NCBI RefSeq assembly: GCF_004363245.1
Contig: NZ_SNYV01000011.1
Location: 806,001 to 870,000, forward strand
Direction of reading: 5' to 3'
DNA from: Sphingobacterium yanglingense
GTDB taxonomy: Bacteria; Bacteroidota; Bacteroidia; Sphingobacteriales; Sphingobacteriaceae
DNA length: 64,000 nt
Shown in pieces: positions 1-8,786 of the stretch. Every line of letters starts with the position of its first letter. Positions within the stretch are counted from its first letter, which is position 1. The notes beneath the pieces were generated by a model. It made no database searches, was not told the origin of the DNA, and worked only from the letters and a program-made list of their open reading frames with translations. A program made the position numbers and the translations under genes.

Positions 1-633
1 GAGATAATAGATAATAAGTTTATAAACGCGGCACTGAAAGATTTTGACAAAATTTTCACAGGAACCTCTGACACATTAGGTCTAGAAAAAAAATGGCAAA
101 AGTTTCTAAAAGATCATAGCTGGATATTTTCCACATTATTTGCTTACCCAGTAATTTTATACCAAGACGAAGCTTACGTAGGAGGAAATACTGTATCGAA
201 TAGAGGTGGCAAATACAATGATTTTCTGATAAAGGGTGGCTTGAGTAACAATGTTTCATTCGTCGAAATCAAAACTCATCTAACTAATCTTTTGCAATCA
301 TCCCCATATCGAGGAGACAATGTATTTGCTGCAAGCAAAGAATTATCAGGTTGTATAGGTCAGGTACTCAATCAGCGGGACCAATTCCAAAAAAGCTACT
401 TTACGTTAATGCAAGGAAAAAATGACATTCAGACTTTTAACCCGAAAGCCCTAGTGCTTATTGGTAATTATTCTGCATTAAAAGAAGAGCAAAAAGGAGC
501 TTTTGAACTATTTCGAAGTAATAGTAAAGATGTAGATATTTTAACCTTTGACGAACTACGTATCAAAATTGAAAGTCTACAAAAAATTATTACAGGCAAC
601 GCGAATAAGCCTACTGTGAAGAAGAAAAACTAG
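1..633 (+). CDS. Shedu-type (DUF4263) nuclease, 5' end outside window
   Basis: Frame 1 is open from the first base to the stop at 631-633, about 210 residues, so the N-terminus lies outside the window. An internal TTG at 241 is not a real start, because the frame and the family homology continue upstream of it. Visible motifs are WQKFLKDHSWIF (about residues 36-47), then YNDFLIKGG followed by VSFVEIKTH. This is the D...ExK core of PD-(D/E)XK nucleases as arranged in the DUF4263 domain of the Shedu anti-phage protein SduA. Family knowledge: SduA proteins are nucleases that act against phage. The next gene follows after 44-116 nt on the same strand, so it may head or belong to the defence-like run to 4157. 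Domain call fairly sure; full length and N-terminal sensor domain unknown. Confidence 0.75.
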   Translation, partial: EIIDNKFINAALKDFDKIFTGTSDTLGLEKKWQKFLKDHSWIFSTLFAYPVILYQDEAYVGGNTVSNRGGKYNDFLIKGGLSNNVSFVEIKTHLTNLLQSSPYRGDNVFAASKELSGCIGQVLNQRDQFQKSYFTLMQGKNDIQTFNPKALVLIGNYSALKEEQKGAFELFRSNSKDVDILTFDELRIKIESLQKIITGNANKPTVKKKN

Positions 634-749
634 ATAATATAAATGAATGTTAATCTCAAAAGCACTTTCATGCAGCAATGTATCTAATGTCGAGTATTAA
701 TTGTTTTGTAACAAATAAGTTCCAGAAAAGTAAACCAAATAAACAAGGT

Positions 750-1067
750 ATGAAAGAAGCAATAATAAGAATCCGAACGCTCTGTGATGGAAAGCAGATA
801 GGTATAAATATAACTTTTCTAAAAATGGAGCACGGAGAAGATTACCATGAGTTCCCATTTGGAGAATATAATATTGAGTATTTTGAAGACGACCAAATCC
901 ACCTAGAAGATGCTGAATATCCAGAATCAATGTTTGAGCAAGTAATCCCTATGGCATCAGTTGTCGCTCCCGCTGATCCAATTCCTATATCCACATATAG
1001 AGGTTTGAAAATTAAAAAGGAATTTCGAAAATATAGAAATCAAGAAGAAGAAAAAGGTGGAAAATAA
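750..1067 (+). CDS. Small uncharacterised acidic protein in defence operon
   Basis: A 105-residue reading is taken from ATG 750 (MKEAIIRIRTL). The frame is also open to an upstream ATG at 678, giving 129 residues, but those extra residues (MYLMSSINCFVTNKF...) look like non-conserved leader. No signal peptide, membrane segment or known motif is seen. The middle is acidic with a FEDDQIHLEDAEYPE stretch, and the C-terminus is lysine/arginine/glutamate-rich. The stop (1065-1067) overlaps the GTG start of the SLATT gene by 11 nt, so the two are probably translationally coupled. I do not recognise the family. It could be an accessory or regulatory partner of the membrane protein. Confidence 0.6.
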   Translation: MKEAIIRIRTLCDGKQIGINITFLKMEHGEDYHEFPFGEYNIEYFEDDQIHLEDAEYPESMFEQVIPMASVVAPADPIPISTYRGLKIKKEFRKYRNQEEEKGGK

Positions 1068-1731
1068 CAACACACTGGAAAAATCAATATTTACAGGCGA
1101 AAAAGCATACCTAGAAAAAAGCTTTTTAGAAGAACTATCTCTTAAAGTGTGGACTACCAAAGGTGCGCGTTTTCAAGCCGATCAACGACTACGAGCCAAG
1201 GCAAGGATGTCCAGTATCAGCATGTCCGTTTTCTCGGCTTATTTAATAATTGCAGGTTTGATATCGGTATATGTCGGTAGTCATGCGAGTATAAATTTTC
1301 AGATAATCAATTACTTTGTAACAGCGCTATCTATTATTCTGTTAGTACTCTCACAATATGAGAATGCACAGGACTATAAGCTACGTGCAGAAAAACTACA
1401 CCAGTGTGGATTGGACATAAGCGAAATCTATAATGAGATAAGGATATTTAAGACGCTCGTCCCCTCTCCGTCTGATGAGACAACGAAAATATTCTGTGAA
1501 AATATTGCTCCCAGATACCAAGCAATCCTAAGCAAATATGAAAACCATATGCCCATAGATTACGCCATGTTTAAAACGACACAGCGACACTACTTTAGCA
1601 AACTAGAAGCTAGGGATATAAAAAGCACAAAACGCAAGCTATGGTGGATTGTGAATGGATGGTATGCAATGCTACTGATAGGCACTCCCCTAGTTTTTAT
1701 TGGTTTGAGTTTTGTTAATTTTTATAAATAA
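1057..1731 (+). CDS. SLATT-domain membrane protein (SLATT_5-like)
   Basis: A 224-aa protein with GTG start at 1057, overlapping the previous gene by 11 nt. Two adjacent hydrophobic segments lie at about residues 54-74 (SVFSAYLIIAGLISVYVG) and 84-102 (IINYFVTALSIILLVLS). They are followed by the amphipathic block YENAQDYKLRAEKLHQCGLDI, a layout typical of SLATT domains. A third membrane segment is near the C-terminus (about 196-220). Family knowledge: SLATT domains are predicted pore-forming effectors in nucleotide-signal and reverse-transcriptase-linked conflict systems. In this operon it could be the membrane-damaging effector. The assignment rests on topology and motif pattern, and the exact SLATT subfamily is a guess. 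Confidence 0.68.
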   Translation: MENNNTLEKSIFTGEKAYLEKSFLEELSLKVWTTKGARFQADQRLRAKARMSSISMSVFSAYLIIAGLISVYVGSHASINFQIINYFVTALSIILLVLSQYENAQDYKLRAEKLHQCGLDISEIYNEIRIFKTLVPSPSDETTKIFCENIAPRYQAILSKYENHMPIDYAMFKTTQRHYFSKLEARDIKSTKRKLWWIVNGWYAMLLIGTPLVFIGLSFVNFYK

Positions 1732-1795
1732 TGGACATCAGTTTTTAAAAGAGTATGACTTAATACGATTATAGTAACATTTAAAACAGCCAATT

Positions 1796-2473
1796 ATGAA
1801 TAAAATAACTGTAACTAATCTTGTTGATTTTGGTAGAAAGACACCCAAAGGTAGACAAACGTTAATCAACAACCTTAAGGTGCCAAAAATAAGTAATCCT
1901 GATGATGGTGGTGGTGACTACTGGATATCTGCGCTAAGTTGTCTAGCCAGAGCATTTACGGATAACTCTAAAAACTTAATTGGAGACAAGATAGAAGAAC
2001 TGATTGATAAAATCGAAGATGCGAAAGCTAAAATTTCAAAAGACATGTTCCAGCGAAATATTAACATCTTACAGGAGTTTGAGGACTTTGACTTTAACAC
2101 ATTAAAGCCTCAAGGTAAATTATCGGCTCTCAAGAAACCTAAAGATAAATCCATCGTAGTTATAAAACGCTTACCTCTTTTTGTGAAGCCGCACCACGTA
2201 TATTCTTTTGAAGAAAACGGAATTAAAAAAATTGGAGCCATTTGGTTTGTTGCCAAGCTAAATGGTTTCAGAACAGACGAGCTGTCTATGGTAACTGATT
2301 TACTATATCGATATCTAGATATAAACTATTCAGATGAATTCGAAGTATCCGTAGAATATTGCATTGCAGTAGATGTCAATACACCTAGTTATATCCCCTA
2401 TTCTCGTATTGAAAATGGCGATATTAAATCTGCGTTGATACCAACTGTAGATGAAATGAAAAAGCTAATGTAA
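1796..2473 (+). CDS. Uncharacterised 225-aa protein paired with PRTase-like gene
   Basis: Soluble 225-aa protein starting at ATG 1796, 64 nt after the SLATT gene and 9 nt before the phosphoribosyltransferase-like gene. Notable stretches are a DDGGGDYWISALS segment near residue 38, a lysine/glutamate-rich predicted helix at about 65-85, and a hydrophobic C-terminal half containing KKIGAIWFVAKLNGF then a LLYRYL helix and VEYCIAVDV. The strand ending in AK plus the following helix vaguely recalls a PD-(D/E)XK core, but the acidic residue of an ExK pair is missing, so I do not claim a nuclease. I do not recognise the family. The tight spacing suggests it works with the next protein. Confidence 0.7.
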   Translation: MNKITVTNLVDFGRKTPKGRQTLINNLKVPKISNPDDGGGDYWISALSCLARAFTDNSKNLIGDKIEELIDKIEDAKAKISKDMFQRNINILQEFEDFDFNTLKPQGKLSALKKPKDKSIVVIKRLPLFVKPHHVYSFEENGIKKIGAIWFVAKLNGFRTDELSMVTDLLYRYLDINYSDEFEVSVEYCIAVDVNTPSYIPYSRIENGDIKSALIPTVDEMKKLM

Positions 2474-2482
2474 TTTGAGATT

Positions 2483-3538
2483 ATGAGAGGAAAAGCTACC
2501 AGCATAGCAGAAGTATTGGCGGATTATGAAAATAATGCCATGACAACGGACCATGTTCTTGATTGGGTAAGCCAGTTTAACGAGGATGATCAAGAATTCG
2601 TATTGGACGAGCTATTACATATATTTAAACAAACATATCTATCAAAAACTGAATGCAGAAAGTTTATACAATCTTGTTTAGAAAACTGGACAAAGGAATT
2701 TAAATATAAAGATGTAGCCTCTTTTATTGCTGAAACAGCATTTTTAGATCTACAACCTGAACACAAAAGCCAAAGAGAACTATTAAATCTGTTAGACGAA
2801 ATCCTAATTGAGCACCATGATTGCAATCTTACTCAATCCGCTAGACGCATAAAAAGGTATATCTATTTAGACGACGTCCTTTCTACCGGTAGTAAGCTAT
2901 TCTATGACCTAGATACTTGGTTCAAATCTAGCAACAATTTTAATCCTGCTATTTCTAACTTCCAATCTATTCGAGACACTAAATCCCCAGTCCTAGTAGT
3001 TGTGATCTGTGGCCATACTTGGGGTGCAGACAATGCCGAATTTAGACTGATAAAGAGCGTGGGCACGGAAATAAAAAAGATCCTTGCGATAAAAGCTTGG
3101 TATTGGATTGAAAATAATATAAGAGGCTATAAACAAAAACTGAATAATATGATCCCCTTGGATCATCAAGATTCTTATGTACACGATTACTGGAATTCAC
3201 TAACTGCTACTGATAAGGTTGAATATGCCTTTAGATCTCCCCAGAAACCTGTTGAAGAAGAATTATTTTCGTCGGCGGCTTCTAGAAATAGAATAGAAAC
3301 CTTATTTTTGGTGAAAGGGATAGAAATATTATCACGTGTCGGAGAATTGAAGGTTGGTCAAATCCGTCCCTTGGGCTATACAATCAAATCGCATAAAACA
3401 TTTGGACTGGGAACGTTGTTCTTTACTTATAGAAATATACCGAACAATTGTCCAATTGTATTTTGGTGGGCCAATAATAAATGGCGACCATTGTTCGTTT
3501 TAAAGAATAGAGGAGTTAAGAAAGATGAGAACGGATAA
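2483..3538 (+). CDS. Phosphoribosyltransferase-like protein (PRTase-CE type)
   Basis: A 351-aa soluble protein. The N-terminal about 60 residues contain a DWVSQF...DELLHIF pattern that looks like a small helical or winged-helix module. Residues about 125-140 contain YIYLDDVLSTGSKL, which matches the PRPP-binding signature of type I phosphoribosyltransferases (hydrophobic strand, DD, then a STG/TG loop). A VLVVVICGHTWG strand follows near residue 170. Family knowledge: PRTase-CE domains were predicted computationally in prokaryotic conflict systems and have no assigned reaction. The stop overlaps the NADAR start by 14 nt, so the two are probably coupled. The substrate cannot be told from sequence. 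Confidence 0.65.
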   Translation: MRGKATSIAEVLADYENNAMTTDHVLDWVSQFNEDDQEFVLDELLHIFKQTYLSKTECRKFIQSCLENWTKEFKYKDVASFIAETAFLDLQPEHKSQRELLNLLDEILIEHHDCNLTQSARRIKRYIYLDDVLSTGSKLFYDLDTWFKSSNNFNPAISNFQSIRDTKSPVLVVVICGHTWGADNAEFRLIKSVGTEIKKILAIKAWYWIENNIRGYKQKLNNMIPLDHQDSYVHDYWNSLTATDKVEYAFRSPQKPVEEELFSSAASRNRIETLFLVKGIEILSRVGELKVGQIRPLGYTIKSHKTFGLGTLFFTYRNIPNNCPIVFWWANNKWRPLFVLKNRGVKKDENG

Positions 3539-4157
3539 AGAGAATATGAGATTATATAATATTAGTGAAGTCATAACATTTTCTAAAACAAATGAAGGGT
3601 TTGGGGAGTTGTCAAACATGTCTTCTTCATTCCCATTATTTATAAATGATATTATTATACCTAGTAGCGAAGCGTTGTACCAAGCGATGCGCTATTCACT
3701 ATTCCCTAAAGCTCAAAATGAAATCATCAGTCAGGCTAGCCCGATGACGGCTAAGATGATCAGTAAAAAATACAACCATTACTCGAGACAAGACTGGGAC
3801 CTGATCAAGCTAAAGGTAATGCGGTGGGTGATGGAAATAAAGCTCTCGCAACACTGGAACAAACTGGCTCCTATACTGGAAGAAACTGGAAATAAAGCAA
3901 TCGTCGAGTTATCCTATAAAGATCAATTCTGGGGAGCTAAGAACATAGGGAATAACCAATTGGAGGGCACAAATGCCCTTGGTAGGCTATGGATGGACCT
4001 TCGGGAAAAGCATATATTAACGAACAACAAAATAGAGTGTGTGCCTCCCCTAACTATTGCCGGTTTTAGATTATATGATCATGATATCGGTACGGTATGC
4101 AATGAGGATCATTTTCTAAATAATGAAGAGGATAAACTCTATGCGTTAAGTGTATAG
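3525..4157 (+). CDS. NADAR-family N-glycosidase-like protein (YbiA/DUF1768)
   Basis: A 210-aa protein. ATG 3525 overlaps the preceding gene; an alternative ATG lies at 3546. Typical NADAR features are EGFGELSNMSSSFPL near residue 20, SSEALYQAMRYSLF near 45, a KVMRWVMEIKLSQ helix near 100, ELSYKDQFWG near 128, and GTNALGRLWMDLR near 148. Family knowledge: NADAR proteins cleave N-glycosidic bonds. E. coli YbiA acts on riboflavin-pathway intermediates, and DarT-linked NADARs remove ADP-ribose from guanine. As last gene of the run and fused by overlap to a PRTase-like gene, it may break or remodel a ribosylated nucleotide made by its neighbour. That pairing is inference. Confidence 0.82.
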   Translation: MRTDKENMRLYNISEVITFSKTNEGFGELSNMSSSFPLFINDIIIPSSEALYQAMRYSLFPKAQNEIISQASPMTAKMISKKYNHYSRQDWDLIKLKVMRWVMEIKLSQHWNKLAPILEETGNKAIVELSYKDQFWGAKNIGNNQLEGTNALGRLWMDLREKHILTNNKIECVPPLTIAGFRLYDHDIGTVCNEDHFLNNEEDKLYALSV

Positions 4158-4226
4158 ATATTACTCTAATAATACTATATCAGGATCTCTATTAATTAAA
4201 GACCTAATAGTAAAGTAGAAGGCTTA

Positions 4227-5183
4227 CTAATCTTTAAACACCTCACTTCTATGCCAAGCTAGATTCTCCTGCGATGGGTAATATTGTGCTTGATGGGGTA
4301 AAATGATTTGCTTGCCAGCTAATCTGACTAGGCTATAAGGATGATCTTCCAACTCCTCAATATGGCTAGAAACGATAACAAGATAGTCTTCATCTATACT
4401 GACCAATCCTCTGTCGAAGGCGCGGTGGAGATTGGGACATAGTGCTATACCGTTGGTAACCTTATCATCATGAGTGGCTGCAAACGGAACGATATGACAA
4501 GCATCAATAAAATTATACTTAAAGGTAGAGCGCATGCGCATACCTGTCATGGCACAGGTATCCTGATAGAGCTGCGGAATATACCGTTTGAATAGACCTG
4601 ATCGTACAAATACGTCCTCCTCGGTCTGAACGGAAACATGCTTATAGCGCATTTCTGGTTCATTGAGTACTAAAGCCTGAACATCGTGGTAATAGCCGTC
4701 GTTGATCTCTTTTTGCTGATAATAGTTCGCTTGCCGATCGGGAAAGTATGTAGACAGGATTGTATCCCGAAGTATAACTCGATTGGTTGAAAGCGTAAGT
4801 AACTGAAATAACTCCGCATTGAAGCTACCATAGGCTACAGTTTGTGACAAGGTCTGGACGCTCTTGATATGTGCATTAACTTGAAATCCGGGATAAGGAT
4901 GTAATTCCCAGAAAGATTGCCCATTTGCCTTGTCTGACTGCAAGTAATAAAAAGGTTGGGTAAAATCTGACTGGTGGGACGTATGAACCAGTAACCGCCA
5001 ATTCTCCTGAAATAGTCCTACCAAATCAACATTAACTTCAAATCGATTGTCTATCGCTAACCCCTTATCGATTAATTCGATCAACGTCAAAAGCAGAATA
5101 GGTTTATGCGGTGCCAGACCATAAGGTGTCACTCCTCGTTTCAGTTTTCCAAAAGCTCTTATGTAAATATCCAGCAAATCCAT
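4227..5183 (-). CDS. HNH restriction endonuclease
   Basis: 318-aa protein on the minus strand, convergent with the NADAR gene. The N-terminal domain begins with GLAPHKPILLLTLIELI near residue 24, as in the N-terminal modules of ScoMcrA/SprMcrA-like HNH enzymes that read phosphorothioate or modified DNA. The C-terminal HNH_2-type nuclease has CAMTGMRM near residue 213, then DACHIVPFAATHDD near 227, NGIALCPNLHRAFDRG near 244 and an HPYSLVRLAG tail. The His pairs and Asn needed for the fold are present. No partner methylase or dnd-like gene is visible, so it may be a solitary modification-dependent enzyme. A 53-bp remnant of a homologue of its 3' end lies at 38812-38864. Confidence 0.78.
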   Translation of the reverse strand: MDLLDIYIRAFGKLKRGVTPYGLAPHKPILLLTLIELIDKGLAIDNRFEVNVDLVGLFQENWRLLVHTSHQSDFTQPFYYLQSDKANGQSFWELHPYPGFQVNAHIKSVQTLSQTVAYGSFNAELFQLLTLSTNRVILRDTILSTYFPDRQANYYQQKEINDGYYHDVQALVLNEPEMRYKHVSVQTEEDVFVRSGLFKRYIPQLYQDTCAMTGMRMRSTFKYNFIDACHIVPFAATHDDKVTNGIALCPNLHRAFDRGLVSIDEDYLVIVSSHIEELEDHPYSLVRLAGKQIILPHQAQYYPSQENLAWHRSEVFKD

Positions 5184-5239
5184 ATCGCTCTAAAGATAAT
5201 AAAGATTTATAATTTTACTTTCCCTATCTTTAAACCACC

Positions 5240-5620
5240 ATGCTACAAGTGACCTGTGCGATAATAGTCCAAGACAATAAGATCCTGATCTGTCAACGAT
5301 CAGCAGCAATGAAGTTGCCGCTGAAGTGGGAGTTTCCGGGTGGCAAGATAGAACTAGGTGAATCCAAAGAAGATTGTCTACGTAGGGAAATACGAGAAGA
5401 ATTGGGACTAAAAATTGATATCAGAAAGGCTTTGACGCCTATAGAACACCACTACCCTGCCTTTTCGCTCTGCCTGTATCCTTTTGTCTGTATACTAGAG
5501 TCGGGTAAGGTACTACCTACGGAGCATGCACAAGCAATATGGGTAGATACTACGGAACTGCTAAGCTACGACTGGGCTGAAGCCGATGTGCCTATTGTAA
5601 ATGAATACCTGAATCTATGA
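5240..5620 (+). CDS. Nudix hydrolase (MutT-like)
   Basis: 126-aa protein with ATG 5240, diverging from the HNH gene across a 56-bp gap. A complete Nudix box is visible at about residues 34-56: GGKIELGESKEDCLRREIRE followed by ELGL, with all G, E, R and EE positions conserved. Length and layout match MutT/(d)CTP-diphosphatase-like enzymes that hydrolyse nucleoside triphosphates or 8-oxo-dGTP. The stop overlaps the helicase start as ATGA, giving strong translational coupling. A Nudix partner next to a DUF3427 helicase suggests nucleotide clearance within the same defence or repair function rather than housekeeping. The substrate is not predictable. Confidence 0.87.
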   Translation: MLQVTCAIIVQDNKILICQRSAAMKLPLKWEFPGGKIELGESKEDCLRREIREELGLKIDIRKALTPIEHHYPAFSLCLYPFVCILESGKVLPTEHAQAIWVDTTELLSYDWAEADVPIVNEYLNL

Positions 5621-8600
5621 CTTACGGAATATACGAATCACTAATTACGGAATCGCTAGCTACGAAACTGAAACAGCTCCCGGATCAAGAATTTTACATC
5701 AATAAAACGGCTATTGACAAGGAGGAAGCTGTGCGTGTGCTAGCCATGCATCTGCAAGAGGTGATAGCTCGTGCTTTCCAAAACATCAAATCGAATAAGG
5801 ATCTACTGCTAGAAAGACAGATTGAGATCTCTAACAGACTGATCGAGTATCTACACTCGGAGATAAATCAATATGATTTTAAAGATGACCTGATTGATTC
5901 GGAAGGCTTAATACTAAAAGCGGTGTTTAGCAAAATAGACTCGCACTATTCGGACCTAGACCTTCGACTGAAAGAAATCACGCCTGCCTCGCGGCTCACC
6001 CAATCGGAGCTATTTACAGGAGGTAATGTAGGACTGTCGCTGGACAGCGAGTTGAAAAAGGAAATTGGCTCGGCAGATCGTATTGATCTTCTAGTTTCTT
6101 TTATCAAATGGAAGGCTATTGTGTTGCTACGCGAGGCTTTTAAAGAATTTACCGAACGTGGTGGTCAGCTACGCATCATTACTACCACTTATATGGGGGC
6201 TACGGACGCCAAAGCTATCCAAGAACTATCGGCTCTACCGAATACACAGATCAAGGTATCGTATAACACAGGCAATGAACGGCTTCATGCTAAGGCCTAT
6301 TTGTTTTATAGAAATACGGGATTCCATACGGGATATATTGGCTCTTCTAACTTCTCCCGATCGGCGTTGACCGATGGTCTAGAATGGAATGTCAAGGTGA
6401 CGACAAAGGAAATACCCCATATCATTGATAAATTCCGCAAGACATTTGAAACCTACTGGCAGAATCCTGAATTTGAACGGTACGACGATAGCAAGCATTT
6501 TGTAGAGCTAGCTGCTGCTCTGAACAGGAATAAATTAGGTAAAACGGATCGGGATGTATTAACATTTTTTGATGTAAAACCATATCACTACCAAAGTGAG
6601 ATATTGGAAAAACTGCAGGTAGAACGTATAGTACATGGACACTACCGCAATCTGCTAGTAGCCGCTACGGGTACTGGAAAAACGATGATCTCGGCATTTG
6701 ATTTTAAAAATAGATTGAAGCTAAATCCACAAAGCCGATTGCTCTTTGTCGCGCATCGCATTGAGATATTGAAGCAAGCTCGGGCTACATTTCGTAATAT
6801 ACTACGGGACCAAAACTATGGTGAATTGCTTGGTGATGGCTACGAACCGACTGATAACAGACAGGTCTTTGCTACGATACAAACATTAGCTAATCGGATT
6901 AAAGAGGGCAAATTTTCGCCAGACTACTACGACTACGTGGCATTGGACGAGGTGCATCACGCTGCCGCGGATAGCTATCAACAGGTGATCCAATATTTGA
7001 GGCCTGAGATATTGCTCGGGCTAACTGCTACACCCGAACGTGCTGACGGGAAGAGCATCTTAAGAGATTTTGATCAGCGTATCGCTGCTGAAATCCGATT
7101 ACCCGATGCATTAAACAATAAATTGCTGTGTCCATTTCAGTATTTTGCTATCTCGGATGCTATCGATCTCGATAAGGTAAAATGGGTGCGTGGTAAATAT
7201 GATGTGGAGGAATTGACTCGTATCTACACGAATTCGGATCAACGGGTTAGAGATATTATCCAAAACTTGAATAGATACTGTAAAGATATTAATGATGTAC
7301 TGGCGCTAGGATTTTGTATCAGTAAGGATCATGCCAAATATATGGCGCTTAAGTTTGAGTCTACTGGTTTGCGTGCCGCAGTGTTAACTTCGGATAATGC
7401 GCATGAAAGGGACACGATATTGGCTAAATTCAAAAGCCGAGAATTCAACTACCTATTTGTGGTGGATATGTTTAACGAAGGTGTGGATATCCCAGAAGTA
7501 GATACGGTTCTGTTCTTGCGCCCTACAGAGAGTTTGACAATATTTTTGCAACAACTGGGAAGAGGGCTACGTCTGCATGATAATAAAGATTCTTTGACGG
7601 TATTGGATTTTGTGGGTAATGCTAATCCGAACTATGACTTTGAATCAAAATTTAGGGCATTGATCGGTAAAACGAATACTACGGTACAAAAGGAGATTGA
7701 AAGTGATTTTGTACACCTTCCGCTCGGCTGTTCGATCATATTAGAGAAGAAAGCTAAGGAGATAATACTGAATAACATTCGTAAAGCGACTTCTCTAAAC
7801 AAACGTGATCTGATGAAGCGCCTACAAAACTACGTGAATCAAACGGAGCTACCACTGACGCTGGCTAATTTTATCAAGATTAATAATATTCCTTATCAAC
7901 GCATATACTTACGTGATACCTGGTCAGGCATACGAGCGGAAGCTGGGCTACTAAAAGACCTAGACAGAACGAACGAGAAGTATTACAAAACGATGTTGTC
8001 AAAAAAATGGGTAGCTACTAATTCGCTTTCCTACTTTAGATATATACTTGAATTGGCAGACCGAGGGTTTATAGTAGAAGAGAATGATCTCTCTAAATTG
8101 GATACGCTATACCTTACCATGCTGCATTATGACTTTTGGCAAGATGCGACCTCCAACATCTCTCTAAAAGAGTCCATCGAAACTATAGGCCTCAATAAGG
8201 ATTATGTTGCGGAGATCAAAGAATATCTTCAGTTACGGATTGACGCCATTGATTTTGAAGAATCGGAATGTCTCAACTTGGAGTATAAACAACCTCTACA
8301 GCTCCATGCTCGCTATACACGTGATCAGATACTGGCTGCTTTTGGATTGAGTACTTTAGATAAAAAAAGCTCAAACCGAGAAGGTACTGCTGAGAATAAG
8401 CTCATCAATACAGAACTGCTATTTATCAATCTACAGAAATCCGAAGAGGACTTCTCCCCTACAACGATGTATGATGACTATGCTATCGATGAGACGTTAT
8501 TCCATTGGCAATCGCAAAGTCAGACGACCGATACTTCGCCAGTAGGAATGTCATACATCAAACAGTCGGAATTGAATAAGAAGATCTTGCTATTTGTCCG

Positions 8601-8766
8601 TGAAAGCAAGAACGACATGTATGGCAATACCGCTGGATATGTCTTTGTTGGCTTAGGCAATTTTGTTAATTACGAAGGCTCGAAACCGATGTCTATCACA
8701 TGGAAATTGGAAGAACCTATACCGGAATACCTGTGGACTGCTTCAGCCAAGATGTCTGTGGGGTAG
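5617..8766 (+). CDS. PLD-nuclease/SF2 helicase with DUF3427 C-terminus
   Basis: 1049-aa protein. A phospholipase-D-like nuclease domain at about residues 130-280 has the HAKAYLF (HxK) motif and downstream GSSNFSRSAL. An SF2 helicase core follows, with Walker A ATGTGKT near residue 350, DEVH box (ALDEVHHAAAD) near 441, LTATPER near 470 and QQLGRGLRLH near 644. The remaining C-terminal part, to about 1040, matches the DUF3427 layout. Family knowledge: such proteins are common in defence islands, and the architecture suggests a DNA translocase with a PLD nuclease. It shares an ATGA overlap with the Nudix gene. No methylase or specificity gene is nearby, so it is not a classical restriction system. 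Confidence 0.83.
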   Translation: MTYGIYESLITESLATKLKQLPDQEFYINKTAIDKEEAVRVLAMHLQEVIARAFQNIKSNKDLLLERQIEISNRLIEYLHSEINQYDFKDDLIDSEGLILKAVFSKIDSHYSDLDLRLKEITPASRLTQSELFTGGNVGLSLDSELKKEIGSADRIDLLVSFIKWKAIVLLREAFKEFTERGGQLRIITTTYMGATDAKAIQELSALPNTQIKVSYNTGNERLHAKAYLFYRNTGFHTGYIGSSNFSRSALTDGLEWNVKVTTKEIPHIIDKFRKTFETYWQNPEFERYDDSKHFVELAAALNRNKLGKTDRDVLTFFDVKPYHYQSEILEKLQVERIVHGHYRNLLVAATGTGKTMISAFDFKNRLKLNPQSRLLFVAHRIEILKQARATFRNILRDQNYGELLGDGYEPTDNRQVFATIQTLANRIKEGKFSPDYYDYVALDEVHHAAADSYQQVIQYLRPEILLGLTATPERADGKSILRDFDQRIAAEIRLPDALNNKLLCPFQYFAISDAIDLDKVKWVRGKYDVEELTRIYTNSDQRVRDIIQNLNRYCKDINDVLALGFCISKDHAKYMALKFESTGLRAAVLTSDNAHERDTILAKFKSREFNYLFVVDMFNEGVDIPEVDTVLFLRPTESLTIFLQQLGRGLRLHDNKDSLTVLDFVGNANPNYDFESKFRALIGKTNTTVQKEIESDFVHLPLGCSIILEKKAKEIILNNIRKATSLNKRDLMKRLQNYVNQTELPLTLANFIKINNIPYQRIYLRDTWSGIRAEAGLLKDLDRTNEKYYKTMLSKKWVATNSLSYFRYILELADRGFIVEENDLSKLDTLYLTMLHYDFWQDATSNISLKESIETIGLNKDYVAEIKEYLQLRIDAIDFEESECLNLEYKQPLQLHARYTRDQILAAFGLSTLDKKSSNREGTAENKLINTELLFINLQKSEEDFSPTTMYDDYAIDETLFHWQSQSQTTDTSPVGMSYIKQSELNKKILLFVRESKNDMYGNTAGYVFVGLGNFVNYEGSKPMSITWKLEEPIPEYLWTASAKMSVG

Positions 8767-8786
8767 TATTTTAGATGATATTTAAT

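Noticed and set aside
678-749. Upstream ATG 678 as start of the small acidic protein
   Set aside because: The extra 24 residues look non-coding in composition; ATG 750 gives a compact start, though the choice is not certain.
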